Assembly (NCBI RefSeq): GCF_011420305.2 | Contig: NZ_CP061769.1 | Coordinates: 855,001-919,000 of the forward strand | Origin: Nocardioides ochotonae | GTDB lineage: Bacteria > Actinomycetota > Actinomycetes > Propionibacteriales > Nocardioidaceae | Length of the DNA stretch: 64,000 bases | Direction: 5' to 3' | Shown here: positions 21,054 through 32,691 of the stretch, piece after piece | Layout of the letters: every line of letters begins with the position of its first letter | Position numbering within the stretch: position 1 is the first letter of the stretch | Notes under the pieces: model-generated | Told to the model about the DNA's origin: nothing | The model's input: only the letters and a program-made list of their open reading frames with translations | Databases searched by the model: none | Program-made: the position numbers and the translations under genes

Positions 21054-21621
21054 GGTCGACCCCGGCCTCGCGCAGCTGCGCCAGCGCCGCCTCGGTGGTC
21101 TCCGGGGCCACGCCGGCGCACAGCTCCAGCAGCACCCGGGTGGTGAACCCCTCGCGGACCGCGTCGAGGGCGGTGGCCCGCACGCAGTGGTCGGTCGCGA
21201 TGCCGACGACGTCCACCGCGTCCACGCCGCGCTCGCGCAGCCACCCCGCCAGCCCGGTGCCGGCGGGCTCGCGCCCCTCGAAGCCGGAGTACGCCGCGGC
21301 GTGCTCGCCCTTGCGGAAGACCGCGTCGAAGGGGCGCGGCTGCAGGTCGGGGTGGAGCTCCTCGCCGGGCGTGCCGACCGCGCAGTGCACCGGCCAGGAG
21401 TCGACGAAGTCGGGGTCCTCGGACCAGTGCGCGCCGGGGTCGACGTGGTGGTCCTTGGTGGCCACGGCGTGGCTGTAGGAGGGGGCGTCGGGTCCGCTCG
21501 CGGACCAGCGGCCGAGCAGGGCGCCGACGTCGCGGGCGACCTTCGCGCCCCCGCTCACCGCCAGCGATCCGCCCTCGCAGAAGTCGTTCTGGACGTCCAC
21601 CACGACCAACGCACGTGTCAT
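21046..21621 (-). CDS. pncA: nicotinamidase
   Basis: 191 residues, isochorismatase fold. The catalytic triad is Asp9 (VVVDVQNDF), Lys104 (FRKGEH) and Cys146 (TDHCVRAT). The metal-site residues Asp57, His59 and His65 (KDHHVDPGAH) plus His79 match nicotinamidase rather than generic cysteine hydrolases. It converts nicotinamide to nicotinate, which the upstream pncB product then uses, so the two genes form an NAD salvage unit. The ATG lies 7 nt after TAGGGT (minus strand, 21629-21634), so it also has its own leaderless promoter within the 37-nt gap after pncB. Confidence 0.93.
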   Translation of the reverse strand: MTRALVVVDVQNDFCEGGSLAVSGGAKVARDVGALLGRWSASGPDAPSYSHAVATKDHHVDPGAHWSEDPDFVDSWPVHCAVGTPGEELHPDLQPRPFDAVFRKGEHAAAYSGFEGREPAGTGLAGWLRERGVDAVDVVGIATDHCVRATALDAVREGFTTRVLLELCAGVAPETTEAALAQLREAGVDLV

Positions 21622-21658
21622 GGTCCCGACCCTAGACGGGCGGTGGGCCCGCGCGGGC

Positions 21659-22969
21659 TCAGACGTGCAGCGTCGGGATCACCGGCTCGCCGCGGGACAG
21701 CTTGAGGGCCGCGCGCGGCAGCTCGGCGCGGGCCCGCAGGTGCCGCTCGCGGGCGGCCTCCAGCGGCTCGCGGCCGACGACCTCGCCGTCGCGGACCAGC
21801 GGGACCAGCAGCGCCCGGTCGTCGCCGTCGTCGGCCGGCGCGGCGCCGACCCCGACCACCTCGGCCTCCGCGACGCCGCGGGCGTTGCGCCGGCGCAGGG
21901 CGTACTTGCGCCCGCCCATCGAGCTCTTGTCCTTGCTGAGCTTGGCCACCGACACCAGCTCGCCGTCGTCGCCCTCGCGCGCCACCAGCTTGTAGACGAA
22001 GCCGGAGGTCGGATGTCCCGAGCCGGTGACCAGCTGGGTGCCCACGCCGTACCCGTCGACCGGGGCCGCGGCCAGCGCGGCGATCGCGTACTCGTCGAGG
22101 TCGCTGGTGACGATGATCCGGGTCTCGGTGGCACCGAGCTCGTCGAGCTGGGCGCGCACCTCGTGGGCCAGCACCCCGAGGTCGCCGGAGTCGAGGCGGA
22201 CCGCGCCGAGCCCGGGGCCGGCCACCTCGACGGCGGTGCGCACCGCCGCGGCGACGTCGTAGGTGTCGACCAGCAGGGTGGTGTCGGCGCCGAGCGAGGC
22301 CACCTGGGCGCGGAACGCCTCGGTCTCGCTGTCGTGCAGGAGGGTGAAGCTGTGCGCGCTGGTGCCGGTGCTCGGCACGCCGTAGCGCTGCCGGGCCGCG
22401 AGGTTGGAGGAGGCGGTGAAGCCCGCGACGTACGCCGCGCGCGCCGCGGCGACCGCGGCCTCCTCGTGGGTGCGCCGCGAGCCCATCTCGATGCAGGGGC
22501 GGTCCCCGGCGGCGCAGGTCATCCGGGAGGCGGCCGAGGCGATCGCGCTGTCGTGGTTGTAGATCGACAGCAGCAGCGTCTCCAGCAGCACCGCCTCGGC
22601 GAAGGGCGCCTCGACCACGACGAGGGGGGAGTGGGGCAGGTAGACCTCGCCCTCGGGGTAGCCCCACACGTCCCCGGAGAACCGGTAGGAGGCGAGCCAC
22701 TCCAGCGTCGGCTCGTCGACCACGCCCTCGAGCGCGGCGAGCACGGGCTCGTCGAAGCAGAACGCCTCCACGGCGTCCAGCGCCCGGCCGACGCCGGCGA
22801 CCACGCCGTACCGGCGGCCCGCGGGCAGGCGGCGGGGGAACAGCTCGAAGACCGCGCGGCGACCGGCGGTGCCGGCGGCCAGCGCTGCCTGCACCATCGT
22901 CAGCTCGTAGTGGTCGGTCAACAGGGCGGTCGAGGGGAGCGTCGACGGGGACGCGGTGGAAGGAGCCAC
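21659..22969 (-). CDS. pncB: nicotinate phosphoribosyltransferase
   Basis: 436 residues. TDHYELTM near residue 18, the region around [12 protein letters not shown] near 96, [15 protein letters not shown] with the active-site His near 138, and [10 protein letters not shown] near 163 are family signatures; LDSGDL near 247 binds PRPP. It joins nicotinate to PRPP to make nicotinate mononucleotide in NAD salvage, using nicotinate from the downstream PncA. The GTG is placed 6 nt behind CACACT (minus strand, 22976-22981); the same 17-bp gap holds the clpS promoter facing the other way. Confidence 0.94.
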   Translation of the reverse strand: MAPSTASPSTLPSTALLTDHYELTMVQAALAAGTAGRRAVFELFPRRLPAGRRYGVVAGVGRALDAVEAFCFDEPVLAALEGVVDEPTLEWLASYRFSGDVWGYPEGEVYLPHSPLVVVEAPFAEAVLLETLLLSIYNHDSAIASAASRMTCAAGDRPCIEMGSRRTHEEAAVAAARAAYVAGFTASSNLAARQRYGVPSTGTSAHSFTLLHDSETEAFRAQVASLGADTTLLVDTYDVAAAVRTAVEVAGPGLGAVRLDSGDLGVLAHEVRAQLDELGATETRIIVTSDLDEYAIAALAAAPVDGYGVGTQLVTGSGHPTSGFVYKLVAREGDDGELVSVAKLSKDKSSMGGRKYALRRRNARGVAEAEVVGVGAAPADDGDDRALLVPLVRDGEVVGREPLEAARERHLRARAELPRAALKLSRGEPVIPTLHV

Positions 22970-22986
22970 CGGGTCAGTGTGCCAAC
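22970..22986. promoter_or_regulatory. 17-bp bidirectional leaderless promoter between pncB and clpS
   Basis: The whole gap between two start codons is 17 bp. On the plus strand CAGTGT (22975-22980) plus 6 nt precedes the clpS ATG; on the minus strand CACACT (22976-22981) plus 6 nt precedes the pncB GTG. The two -10 boxes overlap by five bases. Confidence 0.6.
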
Positions 22987-23292
22987 ATGGTCAACGTGTC
23001 CGCCGCGAGCCCGGTCGAGGTCGAGCCGACGGTCGTCCCCGATGACCTCACCCACCTGTCGAAGCCGTGGGTGACCATCGTGTGGAACGACCCGGTCAAC
23101 CTGATGACCTACGTCACCTACGTCTTCGAGACCTACTTCGGCTATCCCCGCAAGAAGGCGGAGAAGCTCATGATGGAGGTCCACGAGGACGGCAAGTCGG
23201 TGGTCAGCACCGGCACCCGCGAGGAGATGGAGCGCGACGTGCAGGCGATGCACGAGTACGGGCTCTGGGCGACGCTGCAGAAGGCCGACTGA
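22987..23292 (+). CDS. clpS: ATP-dependent Clp protease adaptor ClpS
   Basis: 101 residues, normal size. [20 protein letters not shown] (residues ~28-47) is the ClpS signature that forms the N-degron pocket, followed by the helix containing [12 protein letters not shown] and the C-terminal [11 protein letters not shown]. It delivers N-end-rule substrates to ClpC/ClpA-ClpP. The ATG lies 6 nt behind CAGTGT, so it is probably leaderless. The DUF2017 gene follows 1 nt after the stop, a common actinobacterial pairing. Confidence 0.95.
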   Translation: MVNVSAASPVEVEPTVVPDDLTHLSKPWVTIVWNDPVNLMTYVTYVFETYFGYPRKKAEKLMMEVHEDGKSVVSTGTREEMERDVQAMHEYGLWATLQKAD

Positions 23293-23293
23293 C

Positions 23294-23887
23294 ATGATGA
23301 GCACCGGTTTCGAGCGCCACCGCCGCAGCGGGCGCATCATCGCGAACTTCCACTCCTTCGAGGCGGACCTGCTGCGCTCGCTGGCCCAGCAGCTCGTCGA
23401 GCTGCTGCGCAACGAGGCGGCCGTCCCGCGCGACGACCAGGACCCGTTCGAGGCGATGATGGACTTCTCCGGGCCCACCACGGCGCCCGAGGACCCGGTC
23501 CTGGCGCGGCTGTTCCCCACGGCGTACCCCCAGGACGAGGAGGCGGCCGGCGAGTTCCGCCGCTTCACCGAGGGCACGCTGCGCGACGGCAAGGCGCGGG
23601 CCGCGAGCACCATCATCGAGACCCTCGAGGACGCCGGTCTGCCCGACGAGCTCGAGGAGGACAGCCTGCTGTGGTTCGACGTCGAGCTCGACGAGGCGAC
23701 GGCCCACACCTGGATGCGGTCCTTCACCGACATCCGCCTGGCCCTGGCCACCCGCCTGGGCATCGAGGACGGCGACGAGGAGTTCTGGCTCTCGCTGCCC
23801 GACGACGACCCCCGCGCCGCCGCCCACGACATCTACGAGTGGGTCGGCTACCTGCAGGAGACGCTGGTCCAGTCCCTCATGTCCTGA
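23294..23887 (+). CDS. DUF2017 protein
   Basis: 197 residues, acidic and predicted all-helical. The segment FHSFEADLLRSLAQQLVELL (residues ~19-38), the LFPTAYPQDEEAAGEFRRFT segment near 76, and the C-terminal YEWVGYLQETLVQSL match DUF2017, a family found next to clpS in actinobacteria. It starts one base after the clpS stop, so it is co-transcribed; a role in proteolysis is inferred from this linkage only. Confidence 0.88.
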   Translation: MMSTGFERHRRSGRIIANFHSFEADLLRSLAQQLVELLRNEAAVPRDDQDPFEAMMDFSGPTTAPEDPVLARLFPTAYPQDEEAAGEFRRFTEGTLRDGKARAASTIIETLEDAGLPDELEEDSLLWFDVELDEATAHTWMRSFTDIRLALATRLGIEDGDEEFWLSLPDDDPRAAAHDIYEWVGYLQETLVQSLMS

Positions 23888-23996
23888 GGTTGAGCTGGCC
23901 CGTCCTCACGCACGAGAGGGGCCGCGTCCCACCAAGGGGATGTCCTCCCACGGCGAGGCGGGCAGGCACCGCGCGCCCTACCCACGGCGTCGCTCC

Positions 23997-25121
23997 TCAG
24001 CCGTCGAGGCGGATGAACGCCCAGCAGTCATCGAAGCGGCGCTCGGCCAGGTCGGAGCGGCGCATCCATATCTGCAGGTGTCGCTGGCCGTGGAACCAGT
24101 CCTCATCGGTGAACTGGCCCGGGTTGATGTCAGCGAACATGACGTGCTCGTCACCGACGCTTAGCGGCAACTGGGCGTCGAGGATCTTCTGGTAGTCGGG
24201 GTTGAACTCGTTGTAGCCGTAGCCACAGAGTCGCGATACGGGTGGGAGGCGTGACGGGTCGCCGCCCCACGGCGAACTGGTGGCTGCCAGGTCGGGAGCC
24301 ATCAACCTGTTGTGGGTGTAGGGATAGTTCTCCAGCCAGGTCTGGATCCGCTTGTATCGATCCCAGGTGTCCTGGTCGGGATGGTGGAGGTCGAGGACCG
24401 AGGGGACGGTGGCCATCGGACTCGGCCGGGCCGCCAGGGGGCCGGTGCATGCGGGGATGGGAAGATCGTCAGGGCGGGCCGTCGGGGCAAAGCCATCGAA
24501 GTCATCGGTGTCGAACCAACGCACTCGCCAAGCGACGTCGCCGGCGTCCTCAGGATTCCCGTAGGTCTCCAGGTCATGGAAAACCTGCAGCAGGCCGCGG
24601 GACGGCAGCCCAATCTCAGGTCGCATCATTTCCCAGTCGTCATTGAGATCGACCTGGACCACGTGCGCGAGCGGCGTCCCGTCGGCCCTGCGCGGCCACT
24701 CCTCGCCCGCCGGGGCGAGCGGGCGACCCCCGAACCAGGACCGCGTGTAGCGGGCGAGCTCGGCCTCGTCATCGGTCTTGGGAAAGGCCGTCACCCGCAC
24801 CAAGGCCGCGGCCACGCGGATCGGCATCTGCTCAGCACTGAACGCGACCTCGGGGTGCGCGCGAAACGCGTCCGGGTCTTCCATCGCGAGCATCCGGTTG
24901 GGAACCAGCACCGCGTACAGGAACGAGTGCCAGTCGCTCTCGGGGTCTGCCTGCCTCAGCGCCTCGAGTAGTTGCGGCGCCAGCTCTGGCTGGCCCCGCA
25001 GCATCTCGACGACCTGCTGCTCGAGACTCAAGTAGGCGGCGTGGCTGCGGCCCTCGCTCCACGTGCGCGTGCGCTGCACGTGATCGACCCACAATCCGCG
25101 GACGTCATCGTACGAAGTCAA
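23997..25121 (-). CDS. DUF1963/YwqG family protein in a lower-GC islet
   Basis: 374 residues. The C-terminal two thirds fit the YwqG (DUF1963) fold: FGGRPLAP and EEWPR near residues 130-140, LAHVVQVDL near 150, GLLQVFHDL near 175, KIQTW-like and LCGYGYNEFNPD near 305, and the final FADINPGQFT / HGQRHLQIW region. The ~110 N-terminal residues are an extra helical part. Function is unknown; YwqG-like genes often sit near polymorphic toxin loci as possible immunity proteins. Its base composition is visibly less GC-rich at third positions than its neighbours, which suggests horizontal gain between DUF2017 and gdhA. Confidence 0.8.
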   Translation of the reverse strand: MTSYDDVRGLWVDHVQRTRTWSEGRSHAAYLSLEQQVVEMLRGQPELAPQLLEALRQADPESDWHSFLYAVLVPNRMLAMEDPDAFRAHPEVAFSAEQMPIRVAAALVRVTAFPKTDDEAELARYTRSWFGGRPLAPAGEEWPRRADGTPLAHVVQVDLNDDWEMMRPEIGLPSRGLLQVFHDLETYGNPEDAGDVAWRVRWFDTDDFDGFAPTARPDDLPIPACTGPLAARPSPMATVPSVLDLHHPDQDTWDRYKRIQTWLENYPYTHNRLMAPDLAATSSPWGGDPSRLPPVSRLCGYGYNEFNPDYQKILDAQLPLSVGDEHVMFADINPGQFTDEDWFHGQRHLQIWMRRSDLAERRFDDCWAFIRLDG

Positions 25122-25475
25122 CGTGCTCCTTCGCTTGGCGCCGAACCCCGGCTCTCCGACTCTCGCCCTGGCTCAACACTGGCGATCCGGCTTGAGGAAG
25201 TGGGTCGCGGGCCGATGTTGATCCCGCAGATGTCGAGGATCACCAGCCCCATGGTGTGCGTCCAACGGACGCGAACGTTCCGAGTGCGGCACGCACGTCA
25301 TGTTGTTGTATGCGTCCTCATCCAATCCGAGCGCCACCCTCGCCTTACTCGACGGATTCTTCGCCAGAGAGGCATAGATCGAGTTCACGCACTTCTGATG
25401 CATGCCCGTGGTGATCGAGATGTCCTCACCGACTCGACGGTGGGGACGGCCCATGTCAGCTTGGCGGCGTACGGG
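25122..25475. other. 354-bp lower-GC gap, possibly a gene remnant
   Basis: No convincing gene. On the minus strand an open frame (25173-25454) reads through with segments such as SIYASLAKNPSSKARVALG and DEDAYNNM that look protein-like, but its ends do not resemble a normal gene and it has no ribosome-binding site. Composition is AT-richer than neighbouring genes and like that of the adjacent YwqG gene. It may be the tail of a decayed gene brought in with YwqG. Confidence 0.35.
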
Positions 25476-27396
<1,921 letters not shown>

Positions 27397-27455
27397 GCCG
27401 GTCCGGGTCCCGGGCGGGTGCCGGGCGCGGCCCCCGCTACCCCTACTCTGGAGCG

Positions 27456-27884
27456 GTGCTGACCATCGACCAGGCAACCTTCGACGCGATCGTCGCGCAC
27501 GCCAAGCGCGACCACCCCGACGAGGCCTGCGGCATCGTGGCCGGGCCGATCGGCACCGACCGGCCCGAGCGGTTCGTGGAGATGGTCAACGCCGCCGGAA
27601 GCCCGACGTTCTACGAGTTCGACTCGATGGACCTGCTCCAGCTCTACAAGGAGATGGACGACCGCGACGAGGAGCCGGTGGTCATCTACCACTCCCACAC
27701 CGCGACCGAGGCCTACCCGAGCCGCACCGACATCGGACTGGCCAGCGAGCCGAACGCGCACTACGTGCTGGTGAGCACGCGCGAGCACGGGAATAACGAG
27801 GGCCCCGTGGAGTTCAGGTCCTATCGGATCCTCGACGGCGAGGTGACCGAGGAAGAGGTCGTCGTCGTCCCGGCCCTGGGCTGA
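27456..27884 (+). CDS. mec: Mec-type JAMM (M67) metallopeptidase for CysO-cysteine
   Basis: 142 residues. The JAMM signature is intact: Glu23 (PDEACG), His79-x-His81, Ser89 and Asp92 (H-x-H-x7-S-x2-D). With cysO and cysM just downstream, this matches the mycobacterial Mec+ peptidase that releases cysteine from the C-terminus of the CysO-Cys adduct. The GTG lies 6 nt behind a canonical TACTCT -10 (27444-27449), a leaderless start. The gap of 103 nt to cysO may hold a second promoter or simply a spacer. Confidence 0.94.
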   Translation: MLTIDQATFDAIVAHAKRDHPDEACGIVAGPIGTDRPERFVEMVNAAGSPTFYEFDSMDLLQLYKEMDDRDEEPVVIYHSHTATEAYPSRTDIGLASEPNAHYVLVSTREHGNNEGPVEFRSYRILDGEVTEEEVVVVPALG

Positions 27885-27987
27885 GGATCTCCGACCCCTG
27901 CACGCGCACCACCCGCACGACGACCACCCAGATCTGCCCCACTTGCACCGCACGACAACGCTGAATCCCTGAGGAGCTGTTCGAAGC

Positions 27988-28263
27988 ATGGCCATCGAGG
28001 TCCGGATCCCCACCATCCTGCGCACCTACACCGGCGGCGAGAAGGCCGTCACCGGTGACGGCGCCACGCTGAGCGCGCTCATCGACGACCTCGAGGGCAA
28101 CCACCCCGGCCTCAAGGACCGCCTCATCGACAACGGCGACCTGCGCCGCTTCGTCAACGTCTACGTCAACGACGAGGACGTCCGCTTCATCGGCGGCCTC
28201 GAGGCCGAACTCTCCGACGGCGACCAGGTCGTGGTGCTCCCCGCCGTGGCCGGGGGCTGCTGA
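27988..28263 (+). CDS. cysO: CysO-type sulfur carrier protein (MoaD/ThiS fold) with C-terminal Cys
   Basis: 91 residues of the ubiquitin-like MoaD/ThiS family: IPTILRTYTGG at the start, RRFVNVYVNDEDVRF near residue 51 and GDQVVVLPAVAGG at the end match mycobacterial CysO. The protein would be thiocarboxylated at the diglycine and donate sulfur to CysM. Oddly, the gene continues one codon past the GG: it ends ...AVAGGC, so the primary product equals a CysO-cysteine adduct and would need trimming by Mec before activation. The ATG sits 12 nt behind GAGGAG. Confidence 0.94.
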   Translation: MAIEVRIPTILRTYTGGEKAVTGDGATLSALIDDLEGNHPGLKDRLIDNGDLRRFVNVYVNDEDVRFIGGLEAELSDGDQVVVLPAVAGGC

Positions 28264-28278
28264 GACCGCGGTCCCGCG

Positions 28279-28842
28279 ATGACCACCACCCCGGCGCGGC
28301 GCACGTTCGTCCTGGTCGACGGCGAGAACATCGACGCCACCCTCGGCAACTCGCTGCTGGGCCGACGCCCGCAGCCCGACGAGCGGCCCCGCTGGGAGCG
28401 GGTCACGGCGTACGCCCGTGACCTGTGGGACCAGCCGGTCACCGGCCTGTTCTTCCTCAACGCCTCCAGCGGGCAGCTGCCGACGAGCTTCGTGCAGGCC
28501 CTGCTGGCGATGGACTACCGGCCGATCCCGCTGGCCGGTCGCAGCGACGAGAAGGTCGTCGACGTCGGCATCCTGCGCACGCTCGACGCGCTGGTCGGTC
28601 GCGACGACGACGTGCTGCTGTGCAGCCACGATGCCGACTTCGCCGAGGCGCTCGGTCGGCTGCTCGGCAACGGGCGCCGGGTCGGCGTGGTCGCGCTGCG
28701 CGAGTACGCCAGCACCCAGTTCGACAACATGGGCCTGGAGGTCCACGACCTCGAGGACGACGTGCGCGCGTTCAACGTGCCGCTGCCGCGGGTGCGCATC
28801 ATCGCGCTGGAGGACTTCGACCCCGAGCGCTTCCTCGGCTGA
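28279..28842 (+). CDS. NYN-domain protein (PIN-like nuclease)
   Basis: 187 residues. VLVDGENID at residues 11-19 and LLCSHDADF near 115, with conserved Asp residues and the SDEKVVDVGI stretch near 88, define a NYN domain, a PIN-fold metal-dependent RNase family. The substrate is unknown. The gene lies 15 nt after cysO and 48 nt before cysM, in the same direction, so it is transcribed with the cysteine genes although no link to sulfur metabolism is known to me. Confidence 0.87.
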   Translation: MTTTPARRTFVLVDGENIDATLGNSLLGRRPQPDERPRWERVTAYARDLWDQPVTGLFFLNASSGQLPTSFVQALLAMDYRPIPLAGRSDEKVVDVGILRTLDALVGRDDDVLLCSHDADFAEALGRLLGNGRRVGVVALREYASTQFDNMGLEVHDLEDDVRAFNVPLPRVRIIALEDFDPERFLG

Positions 28843-29838
<996 letters not shown>

Positions 29839-30038
29839 TCCCGGGCCTCGTTCTGGCCTGGGTCCGACCTGGACCGGCCTGTTCCTGGGGCGCCCCCGGA
29901 CGGGCTCCGGTGGCACAGCCCACCCACCCTCCGACGTGACATCGGTCGCGACACGCTGCGCGTGGGGGTGCGACGCCCTAGCCTGTGCCACGTGCCCGAC
30001 CTGACGACTCCCTGCCTCCCGTGCTCGTGGTGGCGTGC

Positions 30039-30812
30039 ATGAGGCTGACGATCGTCGGGTGCTCCGGCTCCTTCCCCGGTCCGGACTCACCGGCCAGCTG
30101 CTACCTGCTCGAGGCTCGCCACGACGACGGCACCGGTGAGCGCACCTGGCGGGTGCTGGTCGACCTCGGCAACGGCGCGCTCGGTGCCCTCCAGCGCTAC
30201 GCCGACCCGCTGCGCATCGACGCGGTGCTGCTCAGCCACCTGCACGCGGACCACTGTCTGGACCTGTGCGGCTACTACGTCATGCGCCGCTACCACCCCG
30301 ACGGCGCCCAGCCGCGGATCCCGGTCTGGGGACCCGCCGGCACCGCGGACCGGATGGCGCGCGCCTACGACCTGCCGCCGGAGCCGGGCATGCACGAGGA
30401 GTTCGACTTCCACGACTGGGACGGCCCCGTCGACGTCGGCCCCTTCCACGTCGAGCCGGTCGCGGTCGACCACCCGGTCGCGGCGTACGGCCTGCGCGTC
30501 AGCGCCGACGGCGTGGTGCTGGCCTACACCGGGGACACCGGCCCGTGCGCGGTGCTCGACGACCTGGCCCGCGACGCCGACCTGCTGCTCGCCGAGGCGT
30601 CCTTCCTCTCCAGTGCGGCGAACCCGCCCGCGCTGCACCTCACCGGCGCCGACTGCGGCCAGGTCGCGACCCGCGCCGGTGCCCGCCGGCTGGTGCTCAC
30701 CCACATCCCGCCGTGGCACGAGCCCGAGGTCGCGCTGACCGAGGCGCAGGGCGAGTACGACGGCCCCATCGACCTGGCGCGCGCCGGCGCGACGTACGAG
30801 CTGGGCGGCTGA
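30039..30812 (+). CDS. metallo-beta-lactamase fold hydrolase (RNase Z/PhnP-like)
   Basis: 257 residues. MRLTIVGCSGSFPGPDSPA is the classic N-terminus of this group; the metal motif SHLHADHCLD near residue 67 (HxHxDH) and later histidines DHPV near 147, ADG..YTGDTGP near 160 and THIPPWH near 228 complete two metal sites. It resembles the MBL protein that commonly precedes rph in actinobacteria; likely a cytosolic phosphodiesterase or tRNA-processing-type hydrolase. GTG at 29985 is in frame, but the ATG gives the family N-terminus. A TAGCCT -10 at 29979-29984 implies a leader of ~48 nt. The 200 nt before it hold only repetitive GC-rich DNA. Confidence 0.86.
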   Translation: MRLTIVGCSGSFPGPDSPASCYLLEARHDDGTGERTWRVLVDLGNGALGALQRYADPLRIDAVLLSHLHADHCLDLCGYYVMRRYHPDGAQPRIPVWGPAGTADRMARAYDLPPEPGMHEEFDFHDWDGPVDVGPFHVEPVAVDHPVAAYGLRVSADGVVLAYTGDTGPCAVLDDLARDADLLLAEASFLSSAANPPALHLTGADCGQVATRAGARRLVLTHIPPWHEPEVALTEAQGEYDGPIDLARAGATYELGG

Positions 30813-30894
30813 CGGCGCCACCGATCGCGTGTGGATGGTCTCGGTGCCGCGCGTCTCGGTGTGGGACGGCGTCCACCTCTGAAAGGGTGGGTCC

Positions 30895-31824
30895 ATGATC
30901 ACAGTCGAAGGACTCACCAGGACCTACGGCGCGTTCACCGCCGTCGACGACGTGAGCTTCGTCTGCCAGCCAGGACGGGTCACCGGGTTCCTCGGTCCCA
31001 ACGGCGCCGGCAAGACGACGGCCATGCGGATGATGGTCGGGCTCACCGCGCCCACCCGCGGTCACGCCACGATCGGCGGGCATCGCTACGCCGACATCCC
31101 CAACCCCGGACGCCACGTCGGCGTCCTTCTCGACGCCTCCGCGCAGCACGCCGGCCGCACCGGCCGTGAGGTGCTCACGATCGGCGCGAAGACCATGGGC
31201 CTGCCCGCCTCGCGCATCGACGAGATGCTCGCCCTGGTGTCGCTCAGCGACGCCGAGGCCAAGCGCCGGGTGCGCAACTACTCCCTCGGCATGCGCCAGC
31301 GCCTGGGCATCGCCCACGCGCTGCTCGGTGACCCCGAGGTGCTGATCCTCGACGAGCCGGCCAACGGCCTGGACCCCGCTGGCATCCGCTGGATGCGCGG
31401 CCTGCTGCGCGGGTACGCCGAGCGCGGCGGCACCGTGCTGCTGTCCAGCCACCTGCTGCACGAGGTCGAGCAGATCGCCGACGAGCTGATCCTCATCGGT
31501 CGCGGGCGGATCGTGGCCCAGGGCGACCGCGAGACGCTCCTGGCCGACGCGGGCCCGGCGAGCAGCCTGGTCACCGCGCTCGACAACGACGCGCTCGCCG
31601 CCGCCCTGACGGCGCAGGGCATCAAGGTCAGCGCCGTCGGCACCGGGCTGCGGGTCGCCGCCTCCCCGGAGGTCGTCGGACGCACGGCGCTCGACGCCCG
31701 CGTCGTCCTCACCGACCTCCGCACCGGCCAGGCCGGCCTGGAGGACCTCTTCCTCGAGCTCACCGCCGACACCCAGCGCGAGGGCCACCCCGCCGCCGCG
31801 ACCCAGCAAGGAGCCTCCGCATGA
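30895..31824 (+). CDS. ABC transporter ATP-binding protein
   Basis: 309 residues: Walker A GPNGAGKTT near residue 38, signature YSLGMRQRL near 133, Walker B EVLILDEP near 149 and H-loop SSHLL near 187, then a ~90-residue C-terminal extension. It is of the CcmA/DrrA export type (one ATPase plus one multispan permease), possibly for drug or lipid efflux. The ribosome-binding site is GAAAGGG. The stop overlaps the permease ATG (ATGA), so the two are translated together. Confidence 0.92.
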   Translation: MITVEGLTRTYGAFTAVDDVSFVCQPGRVTGFLGPNGAGKTTAMRMMVGLTAPTRGHATIGGHRYADIPNPGRHVGVLLDASAQHAGRTGREVLTIGAKTMGLPASRIDEMLALVSLSDAEAKRRVRNYSLGMRQRLGIAHALLGDPEVLILDEPANGLDPAGIRWMRGLLRGYAERGGTVLLSSHLLHEVEQIADELILIGRGRIVAQGDRETLLADAGPASSLVTALDNDALAAALTAQGIKVSAVGTGLRVAASPEVVGRTALDARVVLTDLRTGQAGLEDLFLELTADTQREGHPAAATQQGASA

Positions 31825-32648
31825 GCACCCCCGACCTCACCGCGACGGCACCGCCGCGCACCCTCGACATCTCCCGCACGCCCCGCGTCCCCTTCGCGCG
31901 GCTGGTGGCGGTCGAGTGGCGCAAGATGCTCGACACCCGGGGCGGGTTCTGGCTGATGGCCATCACCGCCCTGATGCTCGCCGGGACGATCGCGATCGTC
32001 CTGCTCGTGGTGGCGCTCGACGACGAGGCCTCGGTGAGCGCCAACGACCTCTCGCAGATCCTGTCCATCCCGCTGTCGTTGCTGCTGCCGGTGTTCCCGA
32101 TCCTCGCGGTGACCAGCGAGTGGAGCCAGCGCACCGGCCTGGTCACCTTCAGCCTCGAGCCGCACCGGTTGCGGGTGCTGGGTGCCAAGCTCGGTGCCGT
32201 GGTGCTGTTCGCGTTCGCGACCATCGCCCTGGCGGTCGTGCTGGGCGCGATCACGAACCCGATCGGCGCCGTGCTCGGCGACTACGACGTGCGCTGGAAC
32301 CTCGACGCCGGCACGCTGGTGATGACCGTGGTCAGCCAGCTGCTCTACTTCCTGATGGCCTTCGGCCTGGCGATGGTCCTGCTGAGCACGCCGGCGGCGA
32401 TCGCGGTCTTCTACGTCGTCGCGATCATGCTGCCGATCATGGTCTACTCGATCCTCTACTTCGCCTTCGACTGGGCGCAGTCGCTGATCCCGTGGATCGA
32501 CCTCAGCTACGCGTTCACGCCGTTCGTCGACGGCTTCTCGGGGGTCGACGGCCTCGACGTCGCGCGTCTCCTCGTCGCGGCCGGGATCTGGATCGTGGTC
32601 CCGATGGTGCTGGGCGCCCGCCGGGTGCTTGCCTCCGAGCCCAAGTAG
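31821..32648 (+). CDS. ABC transporter permease (ABC-2 type)
   Basis: 275 residues with about six hydrophobic membrane segments (around residues 45-70, 85-105, 115-145, 165-195, 198-218 and 248-268). It has no nucleotide-binding motif and is the membrane partner of the preceding ATPase, overlapping it by 4 bases. N-terminal ~40 residues are cytosolic. The segment [16 protein letters not shown] at residues ~31-46 is typical for ABC-2 permeases. The substrate is unknown. Confidence 0.9.
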   Translation: MSTPDLTATAPPRTLDISRTPRVPFARLVAVEWRKMLDTRGGFWLMAITALMLAGTIAIVLLVVALDDEASVSANDLSQILSIPLSLLLPVFPILAVTSEWSQRTGLVTFSLEPHRLRVLGAKLGAVVLFAFATIALAVVLGAITNPIGAVLGDYDVRWNLDAGTLVMTVVSQLLYFLMAFGLAMVLLSTPAAIAVFYVVAIMLPIMVYSILYFAFDWAQSLIPWIDLSYAFTPFVDGFSGVDGLDVARLLVAAGIWIVVPMVLGARRVLASEPK

Positions 32649-32691
32649 GCCACCGGAGCGACCGTCGGCGCCGGGTCGTAGCCTTCGGGCC

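Noticed and set aside
29839..29990. Small protein gene in the gap between cysM and the MBL gene
   Set aside because: Short frames there are Arg/Pro/Gly-rich without ribosome-binding site; the sequence is made of short imperfect GGCCTG-type repeats.
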